From Baffinella frigidus (lineage: Eukaryota > Cryptophyceae > Cryptomonadales > Baffinellaceae): a DNA stretch of 12,813 bases. Below are positions 1 through 6,728 of this stretch, piece by piece. The DNA lies in NCBI GenBank assembly GCA_026770585.1, contig MU646396.1, positions 779,482 to 792,294 on the forward strand, written 5' to 3'. The notes beneath the pieces were generated by a model. That model was not told where the DNA came from. It searched no databases and saw nothing but the letters and a program-made list of their open reading frames with translations. Within the stretch, counting starts at the first letter, position 1; each line of letters starts with the position of its first letter. Both the position numbers and the translations under genes were made by a program.

Positions 1-47
1 CTCCCTCTCACAAAGTCACCCCCCCCCCTCTCGCCCCTCCCGCGCAG

Positions 48-131
48 ATCCTGCAGCGAATATTCAAGGAGGACACGAAGACAGTGCGGACCCTCGCGCT
101 CGCCGTCCACACGCCCGCGACAAACCTCCAG
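48..131 (+). CDS. Exon 1 (internal) of a split gene, function unknown
   Basis: A pyrimidine-rich stretch at 1-44 ends in CGCAG, followed by 28 open codons (phase 0 to phase 0) and a donor CAG/GTGCGT at 132. The product starts ILQRIFKEDTKTVRTLALAV and ends TPATNLQ, which looks helical and amphipathic. A second acceptor, CTGCAG ending at 56, would shorten it by three codons without changing frame. The gene must begin upstream of the window. Phase 0 fits exon 2. A copy of its last ~19 nt plus the donor lies at 279-299. Family not recognised; the coding call rests on splice signals, composition and phase continuity. Confidence 0.55.
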
Positions 132-511
132 GTGCGTCGCTGTTCTCAGTGCGCATGCCTCTGCAGTAAGCAGAGCGGCGAAATGTTGATCGCAGCTTGT
201 TGCATGATGTTGTATGATGCGCGATCTAAACCAGGAACGCGGAAGTAGGGACTCGTAACCTGTCGCGTACGTCCTCCAGCCCGCCACGAACTTCCAGGTA
301 GAGCGTTTTTTCTACATCTGTTGGCCACGAACAAAGTCCAACAGTGGCAAATGTTGGACAAAAGAGGTTTGGCACCAGCTTGACGGGTTTCCATCATCGA
401 GGCACGAAACCCTTCACCCTCCACCCTTCACCCTTCACCGTAAACCTAAAACCCCAAACCCTAGACCCCAACCCCCAACCCCCAAACCCTAAACCCCAAA
501 CCCTAACCCAG
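132..511 (+). other. Intron 1, with shadow donor and telomere-like tract
   Basis: No coding sequence is seen beyond a degraded copy of the exon 1 3' end (279-297, CCCGCCACGAACTTCCAG followed by GTAGAG). From 420 to 509 the sequence becomes a degenerate tract of CCCTTCACC, CCCTAAA, CCCCAAA and CCCCAACC units ending in the acceptor CCCAG of exon 2. The tract serves as the pyrimidine/C-rich run ahead of the splice site, a layout repeated at other exons here. Confidence 0.5.
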
Positions 512-590
512 GAGCGGCTAGACAACATCTCGCTGGTGGACGCGCTTCTGCGGGAGGAGAGTTCCGAGGACTGGTCTCGCGATATCGCTG
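512..590 (+). CDS. Exon 2, acidic helical segment
   Basis: Acceptor AACCCAG precedes GAGCGG; 26 codons plus one base end at the donor GCTG/GTACAA. Start phase 0 matches exon 1. End phase 1 matches exon 3, which starts with two bases. The protein piece runs ERLDNISLVDALLREESSED then WSRDIA, with the junction codon giving Gly. It is charged and probably helical. Its 3' half is repeated twice downstream (731-796 and 937-973), both ending at their own GT. The third copy has its own CTGCAG acceptor and the same entry and exit phases, so it could replace exon 2. Function unknown. Confidence 0.6.
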
Positions 591-632
591 GTACAATTCA
601 TTCATTTGTTATTATTTCTTCTCTTCTCTCTC

Positions 633-897
633 CATTTTGTACCACGATTTCGTGTTTTGCAGTTTGTTTTTATATTTTTGGATTTAATTTCTTTTGTTTA
701 CAATCGGGTTCGGGCGAGTTTGCGTGTGGCCATCGCCACGCGTCGACGCGCCTCTGCGGGAGGTGAGTTCTGAGGACTGGTCTCGCGATATCGCAGGTAC
801 AAACGTGATTTTATTTTTATTTTGTACCACGATTCTTCAAACCCTTTGAATTTTGTACCACGGATCTTTCAACTATTTAATTTTGTACCGCGGTTCC
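633..897 (+). repeat. Dispersed ATTTTGTACCACGATT repeats in intron 2
   Basis: Near-identical short units ATTTTGTACCACG(A/G)TT occur at about 633, 817, 852 and 881, between the exon 2 copies. They show that the intron itself was duplicated together with the exon edge. No protein signal. Confidence 0.55.
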
Positions 898-973
898 TCG
901 TTTTACAATCAACTTGTGGCGAGTTTGCTCCTGCAGGAGGAGAGTTCCGAGGACTGTTCTCGCGACATCGCAG
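731..973 (+). repeat. Two shadow copies of the exon 2 3' end
   Basis: 731-796 and 923-973 repeat the end of exon 2 (CTGCGGGAGGAGAGTTCCGA and onwards), each followed by GT (797 and 974). The first copy has GAGG changed to GAGGTGAGTT, which creates a donor-like motif inside. The second copy has a CTGCAG acceptor at 931-936 and an open 37-nt segment, 937-973, coding EESSEDCSRDIA plus one base, with Trp changed to Cys. The duplicated unit also carries intron sequence: TTTACAATC...GGCGAGTTTGC at about 696-723 and 903-928. Confidence 0.7.
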
Positions 974-1450
974 GTGATTTTGTGTTTTTGCTTTGTTGAA
1001 TCTTATAAGGAAAACTTTTTAATTTTAAAAAATGAATTCGATGAAAATTGATACGCCACTGCTTTGTTACTACTAGTAAAGACCATGATGTGTAGTAAAT
1101 TTCATTGAAAACCCTTTCTGAAATTGAAAAGGGTTTCACATTAAATCGAGAGCCACGAACCTTTCATCAAAAGTCAACTTCATCGAAGCCCTCGTGATCC
1201 TCCGTGTGGAGGTCAAAAACAAGTTTGGACATCGTGACTTGGCTCACATCACGTCACGAGGGTCCTGTTCGGCGGGGCGAGCGTCGGGGTTTGACGCTAG
1301 ATCGGCTTCAACATCTCCTGGCCAAGAAAAAACAAACAATGGCACACGTCGACGGTTCAAAACAGAACCAGCATCGTCAACGTTTCGAGTTTTGTTAGTG
1401 GTTTTCGTGTGGCGAACAGATGAGTGAAACCCGCTCCATTTCCGGCGCAG
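974..1450 (+). other. Rest of intron 2, AT-rich then GC-rich
   Basis: 974-1190 is AT-rich and holds TGATGTGTAGTAAATTTCATTG (about 1089-1110), whose reverse complement recurs at about 8535-8556, suggesting an old dispersed element. An inverted pair AACCCTTTCTGAAATTG / CAATTT..AAAAGGGTTT lies near 1111-1138. Around 1276-1325 there is weak similarity to the exon 3 start (GCGAGCG) and the exon 2 start (CGGCTTCAACATCTCCTGG). No convincing exon was found. Confidence 0.35.
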
Positions 1451-1536
1451 GCGTGGAGGGGGGTGCGAGCGCGGGGGCGGTTGTGAGCCTGCTGCTCGCT
1501 CTGTACCGGATTTACTGCCGCCGCTGCACCACGGAG
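1451..1536 (+). CDS. Exon 3, Gly-rich lead and hydrophobic helix
   Basis: Acceptor CGGCGCAG ends at 1450; two bases complete the Gly codon begun in exon 2 and 28 codons follow to the donor GAG/GTGCCC. The product reads VEGGASAGAVVSLLLALYRI then YCRRCTTE. AVVSLLLALYRIYC looks like a buried amphipathic helix, such as those found in CH folds, but that is only a resemblance. The end phase 0 matches exon 4. No signal peptide or clear membrane segment. The intron that follows opens with a long CT/CG-rich tract. Confidence 0.55.
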
Positions 1537-1540
1537 GTGC

Positions 1541-1805
1541 CCTCTCTCTCGCGCTCTTTTTTTTTTCTCTCTCTCTCTCGCGCGCTCTTTCTCTCTCGCG
1601 CTCTCTCGCTCGCTCCCTCCCTCTGTCTCTCGCGCTCTCTCTCGTTCGCTCTCGCTTTCGCTCTCTCGCGCGCGCTCTCTCTCTTTCTCTCACTCTCTCT
1701 CTCTTTTGCTCTATCTTGCTCTCTATCTCGCCGCCCACACTCTCTTGCTCGCTCGCTCACTCTCGCTCTCGCTCTGTTCTCGTTCGCTCTCTCGCACTCT
1801 CGCTC
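1541..1805 (+). repeat. Polypyrimidine microsatellite (CTCTCG-type)
   Basis: About 260 bases of almost uninterrupted CTCT, CTCG, CGCT and TTTT units, strongly strand-biased for pyrimidine on +. It is open in several frames on both strands, producing spurious Arg/Glu- or Leu/Ser-rich ORFs. It fills most of intron 3 and could form a triplex (H-DNA). It lies 70-330 bases ahead of the exon 4 acceptor. Confidence 0.85.
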
Positions 1806-1872
1806 GTGCTCCCACCTTCGCTCTTTCGCGCGACTCCGAGAGCAATCCCCCATACCCCAAACCCCACTCCAG

Positions 1873-1966
1873 GTCAAGCGTGTGCGCGTACGCTCGAAAC
1901 TGCCCTCCTCCTCTGGCTCGCGCCCCCCCTCCGAACCCCGACTATCCCCCGCCAATGACACCCCCG
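1873..1966 (+). CDS. Exon 4, basic/Pro-Ser-rich linker
   Basis: Acceptor ACTCCAG then GTCAAG; 31 codons plus one base to the donor CCCCCG/GTACGG. The piece starts VKRVRVRSKLPSSSGSRPPS and ends SPANDTP with Gly at the junction. It is basic and then Pro/Ser-rich, so probably a disordered linker. Phase 0 in and phase 1 out agree with exons 3 and 5. Two diverged copies of its 3' half follow at 2071-2131 and 2221-2262. Exon status is supported by phase and by the shadow copies rather than by a family match. Confidence 0.5.
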
Positions 1967-2070
1967 GTACGGACCCCCTCCAGGTTTAGTGGTTATAGTT
2001 TCGGTGGTCTTTGACCGAAGTGCGTTGGGCGACCGAACCCGAAACTTGCACAAGTCCCCTCCCGCCCCCC

Positions 2071-2262
2071 TCCTCCTCCGGCGCGCACCCACCCTCCGAA
2101 CCCTCCGCATACTTCGCCGCTGACACCTCCGGTACGGGTTACGAGTTTGGGGTTTAGGGCTAGGGTGGGGACAGCATGGAGCGCGGTGGGCAGAAATTTA
2201 TTGGGGCGCCATGTTGAGGGTTCCTCCCTCCCAACCCCGTCTATACCTTGCAGCTGATAGCC
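2071..2262 (+). repeat. Two shadow copies of the exon 4 3' end
   Basis: 2071-2131 aligns with the exon 4 end (TCCTCCGG..CCTCCGAACCC...GACACCTCCG) and keeps the donor context CG/GTACGG at 2132. Its translation in the same frame would be SSGAHPPSEP-like. A third, more decayed copy at 2221-2262 (TCCCTCCCAACCCCGTCTAT) has lost the donor. Intron sequence around them (GGGCAGAA..TTGGGGC at about 2188-2208 and 2328-2347) is also duplicated. Confidence 0.6.
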
Positions 2263-2379
2263 CCCCTAACCCGCAACCCAGGAGGCGAACGGTACCAGGG
2301 CGGTCAGGGTGGTGGTGCGGCGGCGGCGGGCAGAATCCTGTTGGGGCTTCAGGGGCGGTTTGCCTCATGCTTTCGGGTG

Positions 2380-2602
2380 TAGGGTTTATTGTCGAAATGG
2401 GCTCCGCACGGAAAAAATCGAGGTCAGGTCTGCAACATTCCCCATTTTTTTTTGCTTTTCTGTGTCATCTTATGGGTGGGAGATGCTATTTTGAGATAAA
2501 AATCATGACTAAGTTAGCATCAAAGTCCTTTTTTTGGATTGTTGCCTGATTTCCTGCCCTGACCTCGATTCCGCGCAAAGCCCATTTCGACAATAGGGTT
2601 TA
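2380..2602. mobile_element. 205-bp MITE-like element with 9-bp TSD
   Basis: The sequence TAGGGTTTA occurs directly at 2380-2388 and 2594-2602. Between them lies an element whose ends are inverted: TTGTCGAAATGGGCTCCGC at the left and GCAAAGCCCATTTCGACAA at the right. The inverted similarity continues inward through ..TCGAGGTCAGG / CCTGACCTCGA.. and a GCAACATTCC/GGATTGTTGC pair, giving arms of about 45-60 bp. The centre is AT-rich and noncoding. A 9-bp target duplication is typical of Mutator-like (MULE) elements, so a non-autonomous MULE/MITE is the simplest reading. The target site is itself a TTTAGGG-type telomeric unit. Confidence 0.8.
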
Positions 2603-2852
2603 GGCTGGGGAAGGTATGGGGCGGCGTGGTGGGATATGTACCGACGAGTAGACCGCTCGATCTGGCCGTAGGCGCTTGTCTAAAATCACGACCCTCAACA
2701 TCACGACCCTCAAAATCACCCCCCCCTCAAAATCACAACCCCCTAAATCACGTATTTCAAATAAGTCCCGTCTGCAGCAGCAGACGGGTCCTCCCGAAGG
2801 GGTGCATGCATGGCGGCCGTGATGGTGTTGCTAAATCTCTCTGCTACTGCAG

Positions 2853-2949
2853 GTGTTGGTGGGGGAGGGGGTGGGGGGGAGGGGGCTGGGTGGGTGGAGG
2901 AGGAGACAAAGCTGGAGGAGTACGATTTGGAAGAGGCGCGCTTGAGGGG
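2853..2949 (+). CDS. Exon 5, Gly run and Glu-rich helix
   Basis: Acceptor CTACTGCAG ends at 2852. Two bases complete the codon left by exon 4, then 31 codons and two bases lead to the donor GGG/GTGGGC at 2950. A Gly-rich run (VGGGGGGGEGAGW) is followed by VEEETKLEEYDLEEARLR, a strongly charged helix that is unlikely in noncoding DNA. Phases 1-in and 2-out agree with exons 4 and 6. The G-run is low complexity, so the exact start is less certain than the Glu-rich part. Confidence 0.5.
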
Positions 2950-2974
2950 GTGGGCGCCCCCTCCCCTTTCAAAC

Positions 2975-3134
2975 CCTAGACCCTGAACCCTGAACCCTAA
3001 GCCCCAACCTTTCGAACCTGGACCCTGAACCCTGAAGCTTGAGGCTGGTGGGGAGACAGGCACGCGCGGTGGACGACGGCACTGGCCTAAACCCTAAACC
3101 CTAAACCCTAAACTCTAAACCTCAAACCCTAAAC
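2975..3134 (+). repeat. Degenerate CCCTAAA/CCCTGAA tracts in intron 5
   Basis: 2975-3030 holds CCCTAGA, CCCTGAA and CCCTAAG units; 3085-3134 is a clean block of CCCTAAA and variants. The second block interrupts a copy of exon 6 and is flanked on both sides by ACTG (3081-3084 and 3135-3138). Confidence 0.75.
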
Positions 3135-3172
3135 ACTGCTCGTCGCGCTCGCGGCCCGCTCTGTACGGTGCC
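3060..3172 (+). repeat. Split shadow copy of exon 6
   Basis: 3060-3084 matches the first ~25 nt of exon 6, after an AGACAG acceptor. 3135-3172 matches the remainder of exon 6 up to its GTACGGTG end. The two halves are separated by a 50-bp CCCTAAA-type insertion with a 4-bp duplication, ACTG. The intact counterpart at 3434-3489 shows GCTG once at that position. Confidence 0.7.
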
Positions 3173-3434
3173 GTTAGCCATGCGAAATACAGGGTGGGGA
3201 AGGCCGTTAGCCATGCTAAACGCGGGTTGTGACAAGCAGTTAGCCATACTAAATGCGGGGTCAGGCAGGCAGTTAGCCATGCTAAATACAGGGTGAGGCA
3301 GGCAGTTAGCCATGCTAAATGCGGGGTGGGGCAGGCAGTAAGCCATGCTAAATGCGGGGTGGGGCAGGCAGTTAGCCATGCTAAATGCGGGGTGAGGCAG
3401 GTAGTTAGCCATGCTAAATGCGGGGTGAGGCAGG
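3171..3434. repeat. 33-bp minisatellite, eight units
   Basis: Eight tandem units of exactly 33 bp, consensus CAGTTAGCCATGCTAAATGC then GGGGTGAGGCAGG. The first two units are the most diverged and the last four nearly identical. Because 33 is a multiple of three, long ORFs with an 11-residue repeat appear on both strands; these are byproducts. The array ends exactly at the acceptor GGCAG of exon 6, so each unit carries an acceptor-like GGCAGG. Confidence 0.95.
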
Positions 3435-3482
3435 CACGCGCGGTGGACGACGGCGCTGCTCGTCGCGCACGCTGCCCGTTTT
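3434..3482 (+). CDS. Exon 6, short hydrophobic helix
   Basis: After the last minisatellite unit (acceptor GAGGCAG) one base completes the Gly codon from exon 5, then 16 codons read HARWTTALLVAHAARF. The donor is taken as GTACGG at 3483, a motif also used by exon 4, giving phase 0 into exon 7. The alternative GTGCTT at 3488 adds V and two bases but breaks phase with exon 7. A split copy lies upstream (3060-3172), and a copy of the 3' end with GTACGGTTC lies at about 3578-3599. Function unknown. Confidence 0.45.
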
Positions 3483-3499
3483 GTACGGTGCTTCCCCAA

Positions 3500-3860
3500 C
3501 CCCAACACCCTAAATTCTACACTCTAGACACCGAACCCGTGCCAGACTACCGCGACATCTACCCGCACCGAACACACCGGGCCCGGTTTTGTACGGTTCT
3601 TCCCCGACCTGAGATGTCTCGCTCTGACTCAGTCGGGTTGCCTCACTATGAAACCCTGCACCCTTCAGCCTGAATTATACACCCCCGCCCCTAAACCCTG
3701 CACTCTTAACCATACATCCCAACCCCTAAACACTTTACCCCGACCCCCCCCCCTGCAATCACCAAACAAAAAAAACCAAACCCCAAACTCCAAACTCCAA
3801 ACCCCAAAGCCCAAACCCCAAACACCAAACACCAAAAAGCAAACACCAAGCCGCACACCA
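3500..3860 (+). repeat. Exon 6 end copy and CCCCAAA-type filler
   Basis: 3538-3608 contains a degraded exon 6 3' copy (CGGGCCCGGTTTTGTACGGT). From 3645 to 3855 the sequence is a degenerate array of CCCTGCACC, CCCCTAAACA, CCAAACCCCAAA and CAAACACC units. No exon was recognised. Confidence 0.55.
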
Positions 3861-4083
3861 GGAAACGGCATGCAGCGTGCATGTATCGGCGTCCCCTGGT
3901 AGAAATCGAGGGCTGGGGCACAACCGATTCGGCGTTTGAGTGTGGATGGCCAGCAGCCCACGAAAACTCAAACCTGGAACCCTCTATCAAAACCGGAGAA
4001 CCCTGTATCATAAAACCGGGAATTCTCTATCAGGAAACGGGACGCAGCGTGCATGGCGTGGGGCCTTGTCTCAGAGCACGTGC

Positions 4084-4393
4084 TTGCGGTCAACCCTAAA
4101 CCCTAAACCCTCAACCCCAAACCCGGAACCCTAAACCCCAAACACCAGACCCTAAACCCTAAACCCTAAACCCTAAACCCTAAACCCTAAACCCTAAACC
4201 CTAAACCCTAAACCCTAAACCCTAAACCCGAAACCCTAAACCCTACATGCCAAATCCTAAACACCAACCCTAGATTCCAAACCCAAACCCATACACCCTA
4301 AACTCTAACTTTGAGCCCTAACCCCTAAACTCAAACCCCTACCCCAAACCCCAAACCCTAAACCAGAAACGCAGCACCCTCAAGCAGGTGAGC
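4084..4393 (+). repeat. Interstitial telomere-like array, perfect CCCTAAA core
   Basis: The core at 4150-4226 consists of eleven perfect CCCTAAA units, the Arabidopsis-type telomeric motif in C-strand orientation. It is flanked on both sides by mutated units (CCCGAAA, CCCCAAA, CCAAATC and others). It is internal to the gene, so it is an interstitial array and not a chromosome end. Confidence 0.9.
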
Positions 4394-4721
4394 AAGGCGG
4401 AGCATCACAGGCGCGGAACGACCGAACCCTAAACCCAGACCCCAAAACCCAAACCTAAACAAAACCACGCCCTGCACTATAAACCGTAAACCTTAAGCTG
4501 CATCGTAACCCCTAAGGCCTTAAGAAGGTGAACATGGCAGTTGGGGTTTAGTGGTTAGCAGTGAGGGGTCCACCAACCCCCCACCCCTAACAACTCAACC
4601 CCTAACTCCTAACCGCTCACCCTTAAGCCCGAAACACTGAACCACTAAACCACTAACCTGTAACTCCTTAGCCCGCAAGCAGGTGAGCATGGGAGTGCAG
4701 CAGAGGCGTGGGGCTACCGAA
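4388..4721 (+). repeat. Two shadow copies of the exon 7 5' end
   Basis: 4388-4428 and 4683-4721 repeat the start of exon 7 including the AAGCAG/GTGAGC boundary. In the exon 7 frame the second copy reads VSMGVQQRRGATE, close to the exon; the first reads VSKAEHHRRGTTE. Each then decays into CCCTAAA-type sequence. The CAG/GTGAGC boundary is both an acceptor and a perfect donor consensus. Confidence 0.7.
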
Positions 4722-4769
4722 CTTAGGGGTTGGTGCTTAGCTAAACCAGGGTTTAGGGTTCAGGGTTTC

Positions 4770-4785
4770 GGGTTTAGCTAAACCC
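4770..4785. repeat. Strand-switch palindrome of telomere-like repeats
   Basis: GGGTTTAGCTAAACCC is a perfect 16-bp palindrome. To its left the telomere-like units are on the G strand (4750-4776, TTTAGGG/TTCAGGG); to its right they are on the C strand. It marks a head-to-head junction of two TTTAGGG tracts just upstream of exon 7. Confidence 0.85.
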
Positions 4786-4807
4786 TTGACCCTAAGCCCT
4801 CAAGCAG

Positions 4808-4873
4808 GTGAGCATGGGAGTGCACCAGAGGCGGGGGGCGGCCGAGCGCGACGAGGCGATGCGCCTCTTTCAG
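4808..4873 (+). CDS. Exon 7, charged helical segment
   Basis: After AAGCAG, 22 codons read VSMGVHQRRGAAERDEAMRL then FQ, ending at CTTTCAG/GTCACC. Phase 0 at both sides fits exon 6 (with the 3482 end) and exon 8. The ERDEAMRLFQ part looks like a real amphipathic helix. Two partial copies precede it in the same intron (4388 and 4683), each with the AAGCAG/GTGAGC boundary. An earlier acceptor at 4796 would add a few codons but changes the phase needed. Confidence 0.5.
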
Positions 4874-5326
4874 GTCACCCCTACCCACACAGCGGGCTAG
4901 AAGGGATTTTCGGCCCATTTCGGGCCGAGTTTCCGTTACCTTATCCGTAGGAACCCCCCTATGTCCCTACGGGTGACCTACCGTAGGGTCCTGGGTCTTA
5001 TCGCTCAGGGGTTATTCAAAATCCCTTCGAAGTCCGCAGTATGGACACTACACGCTGAACTCAAAACTTTGCCTAGTTGAAATATGAGAACCTGCACCGT
5101 CAATCCTCTGCACGGGTGGTTTAGACGGCAACATGTTGACTTTCTGCAGGGGTGACTTTAGACAGTGAAAAATTGACTTTCTGTGCGGCAGGAGCTCCTG
5201 CGCGGAGGGTGTCCTCCCGGTTTCTCCTGCGCCGTGCCTAGTTGACATTTGAGAACCCATGCAGTCTACTTCTGCATGGGTGACTTTTAACAGAGGTTGA
5301 CTTTCTGGTGCCGTCAACTTTTTCAG
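4874..5326 (+). repeat. Intron 7 with a ~165-bp tandem duplication
   Basis: GCCTAGTTGA(A/C)AT(A/T)TGAGAACC(T)GCA occurs at about 5072 and 5236. The sequences after each copy (CTCTGCACGGGTGG and TTCTGCATGGGTGAC, then TTGACTTTCTG) are also related, so about 165 bp was duplicated in tandem. 4874-5060 shows no coding sequence and no recognised repeat apart from a CCCTACGG / CCGTAGGG inverted pair near 4950-4990. Confidence 0.55.
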
Positions 5327-5391
5327 GGGCTTCTTCGAGGGGGGTGGTTCTACTGGCTGCTGGCAACCGCTGTCGGCCTCTTCGAATCCAG
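5327..5391 (+). CDS. Exon 8, aromatic/hydrophobic segment
   Basis: A good acceptor (AACTTTTTCAG) precedes 21 codons plus two bases, ending at the donor TCCAG/GTTTCG. The product reads GLLRGGWFYWLLATAVGLFE then S, with Arg formed at the junction. Phase 0 in fits exon 7; phase 2 out fits the single leading base of exon 9. The WFYWLLATAVGLF stretch is hydrophobic but too short for certain membrane insertion. Two copies of its 3' end follow (5977-5996 and about 6070-6086). Family not recognised. Confidence 0.55.
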
Positions 5392-5413
5392 GTTTCGGGT
5401 CCACTCAGAACAC

Positions 5414-5765
5414 TACCACGCGAGAATGCTAGAGGGGCCTATTTAAATGTGGGATTTTAAGATTTGTACCAGTCACGTCCGGAGGGCGTACGTCAATGAC
5501 GTACACCTCCATTAATGGAGGTGCAAAATAATGCAAATAATGCTGACACAAGGTTGGTCAATCTTATCCGAAAGCCGTGATCATTTTTATTTCGCATAGA
5601 AAGACGAAGTCTCTAATTGTTTGACAGGTGCAACTCTTTCAATATATTCTGAAATATTATTTTCTTCTTCGACACGGCCCTTTAAAATCCTTTAACGGCC
5701 GCACATTTAAAATCGACTCAGCCCTCAAGGTTTGAAATAGGCCTCTCTAGCGTTCTCGAGTGGTA
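5414..5765. mobile_element. MITE-like element, family 1, copy A
   Basis: The ends are inverted: TACCACGCGAGAATGCTAGA followed by GGGGCCTATTTAAA on the left, and the complement of TACCACTCGAGAACGCTAGA followed by GAGGCCTATTTCAAA on the right. No obvious target duplication is seen. The interior is AT-rich and holds a perfect 20-bp palindrome CACCTCCATTAATGGAGGTG (5504-5523) next to a GTACGTCA-TGACGTAC hairpin (5488-5504). The terminal block AGAGGGGCCTATTTAAA is shared with elements near 6948-7118 and 7926-8115. Confidence 0.65.
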
Positions 5766-5884
5766 CGAGGAATATTTTCAAGGTAATTATTGAGTTGTTT
5801 CTTAGGAAACGCGCCAAAAGCCGGCCATTGTTGGTCACGTTACACCGGACATCCGGGGCTGGCGTGCCTCGCAGTTTTTTGATC

Positions 5885-5903
5885 GGTAGTGTTGAGGCTT
5901 GAT

Positions 5904-5942
<39 letters not shown>

Positions 5943-6090
5943 TAGGCGATAGTCAGAGGCGGGGTATGAACCCCTCAGGCCTCTTCAAAGCCAGGTTTTG
6001 GGTTTTGGGTTCAGGGTGGATGGTTTGGGGTTTAGGGAGAGAGTCAGAGGTGGGGTATGCACCCCCCTGGGCCTCCTCGAAGCCAAGTGA
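5885..6090 (+). repeat. GGTTGAG array and exon 8 end copies
   Basis: 5900-5940 is a tandem GGTTGAG/AGTTGAG array, a variant of the G-strand telomere-like unit. It is followed by a ~94-bp duplication: AGTCAGAGGCGGGGTATGAA at about 5951 and AGTCAGAGGTGGGGTATGCA at about 6043, each continuing into a copy of the exon 8 end (GGCCTCTTCAAAGCCAG/GTTTTGG, then GGCCTCCTCGAAGCCAAG). Confidence 0.65.
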
Positions 6091-6140
6091 GAGTCAGGGG
6101 CCTAGTTCCTATCTTGGCCACATTTTTTTGTGAGCAGGGT

Positions 6141-6174
6141 TGCTGACGTGAAACGTGTTGTTTTCACGTCAGCA
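6141..6174. repeat. Hairpin with 13-bp perfect arms
   Basis: TGCTGACGTGAAA (6141-6153) and TTTCACGTCAGCA (6162-6174) are exact reverse complements around an 8-base loop. The arm motif recurs in the 39-bp tandem units ahead of exon 9 (GTGAAACGTG..CGCGTCAGCAG), so the hairpin may be an older form of that repeat. Confidence 0.85.
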
Positions 6175-6204
6175 CACACATTGCTGACAGTGCGGCGTCA
6201 GCAG

Positions 6205-6235
6205 GGGCGGGGCGTCGCGCGGGGGGCACGAAGAC
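6205..6235 (+). repeat. Shadow copy of the exon 9 5' end
   Basis: GTCAGCAG followed by GGGCGGGGCGTCGCGCGG and then GGGGCACGAAGAC copies the acceptor and first ~30 nt of exon 9 with few changes, about 306 bases upstream of it. It then runs into GACTAGCTCTG, which is noncoding. Confidence 0.75.
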
Positions 6236-6346
6236 TAGCTCTGTCCAAGTTCAATTTGGGCTCGTAGATATTTTGCCCCCCCCCCCATGAAATTCACCTG
6301 TGAAATTTTGGGTTTGCTGCGGCGATGCGCGCACACCTTGCTGTCA

Positions 6347-6510
6347 CGAAACGTGGTGTTTCCCACAGGGACGTGACGCGTGCTGTTTCCGCGTCAGCAG
6401 AACCGTGAAACGTGCCGTTTCCGCGTCAGCAGTCAGCAGAACCGTGAAACGTGCCGTTTCCGCGTCAGCAGTCAGCAGAATCGTGAAACGTGGTGTGTTC
6501 GCGTCAGCAG
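6347..6510 (+). repeat. 39-bp tandem repeat carrying serial acceptors
   Basis: Units CAGCAGAACCGTGAAACGTG followed by CCGTTTCCGCGTCAGCAGT begin at 6395, 6434 and 6473, with a decayed unit before them (6347-6394). Each contains a TTTCCGCGTCAGCAG acceptor-like end; the last (ending at 6510) is the acceptor of exon 9. Thirty-nine bases keep the frame, so read-through would add 13-residue repeats. Confidence 0.85.
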
Positions 6511-6625
6511 GGGCGGGGCGTCGCGCGGCGGACACGAGGAGGGGCCCGAGGACTTCGTCGGCGCGATGCGCGACGCCCTTGCCGTCCTCGCTGTGCGCGG
6601 CGGCGCCGTCCCGCCAGTGTCCCAG
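6511..6625 (+). CDS. Exon 9, helical segment
   Basis: After the last GTCAGCAG, one base completes the Arg codon from exon 8 and 38 codons follow to the donor TCCCAG/GTCTTC. The Gly-rich lead GGASRGGHEEGPED is followed by FVGAMRDALAVLAVRGGAVP and PVSQ, a convincing amphipathic helix with a turn. End phase is 0, which does not match exon 10 as drawn (two leading bases). It would match exon 11 or 12 directly. The 5' end has a copy at 6205 and the 3' end has copies at about 6801-6848, 6919-6945 and 7110-7136. Confidence 0.6.
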
Positions 6626-6728
6626 GTCTTCAGTAGTCCGCCAACCCGTCAATAGTCCGTCAACAACAGTCCGTCAACCCGCCGGAGACAGATCTGGAGA
6701 TTGGACCGGGTTCCGCATGAGCCTCAGT

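Noticed and set aside
1244-1961. Minus-strand Arg/Glu-rich ORFs over the CT-rich tract
   Set aside because: These are low-complexity translation of a microsatellite, antisense to exons 3 and 4.
3122-3508. Minus-strand ORF with an 11-residue repeat (NCLPHPAFSMA-like)
   Set aside because: It is the translation of the 33-bp minisatellite; a unit length divisible by three keeps all frames open. The plus-strand ORF through the same array is equally artificial except where exon 6 begins.
5192-5208. 17-nt micro-exon (GAGCTCCTGCGCGGAGG) between exons 7 and 9
   Set aside because: Its phases would fit, but exon 8 at 5327-5391 fits the same phases with a far better acceptor and a longer coding segment.
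5048-5404. 118-codon minus-strand ORF
   Set aside because: It is antisense to exon 8 and to a tandem intron duplication, and shows no protein signature. Exon 8 on the plus strand has matching splice sites and phase.
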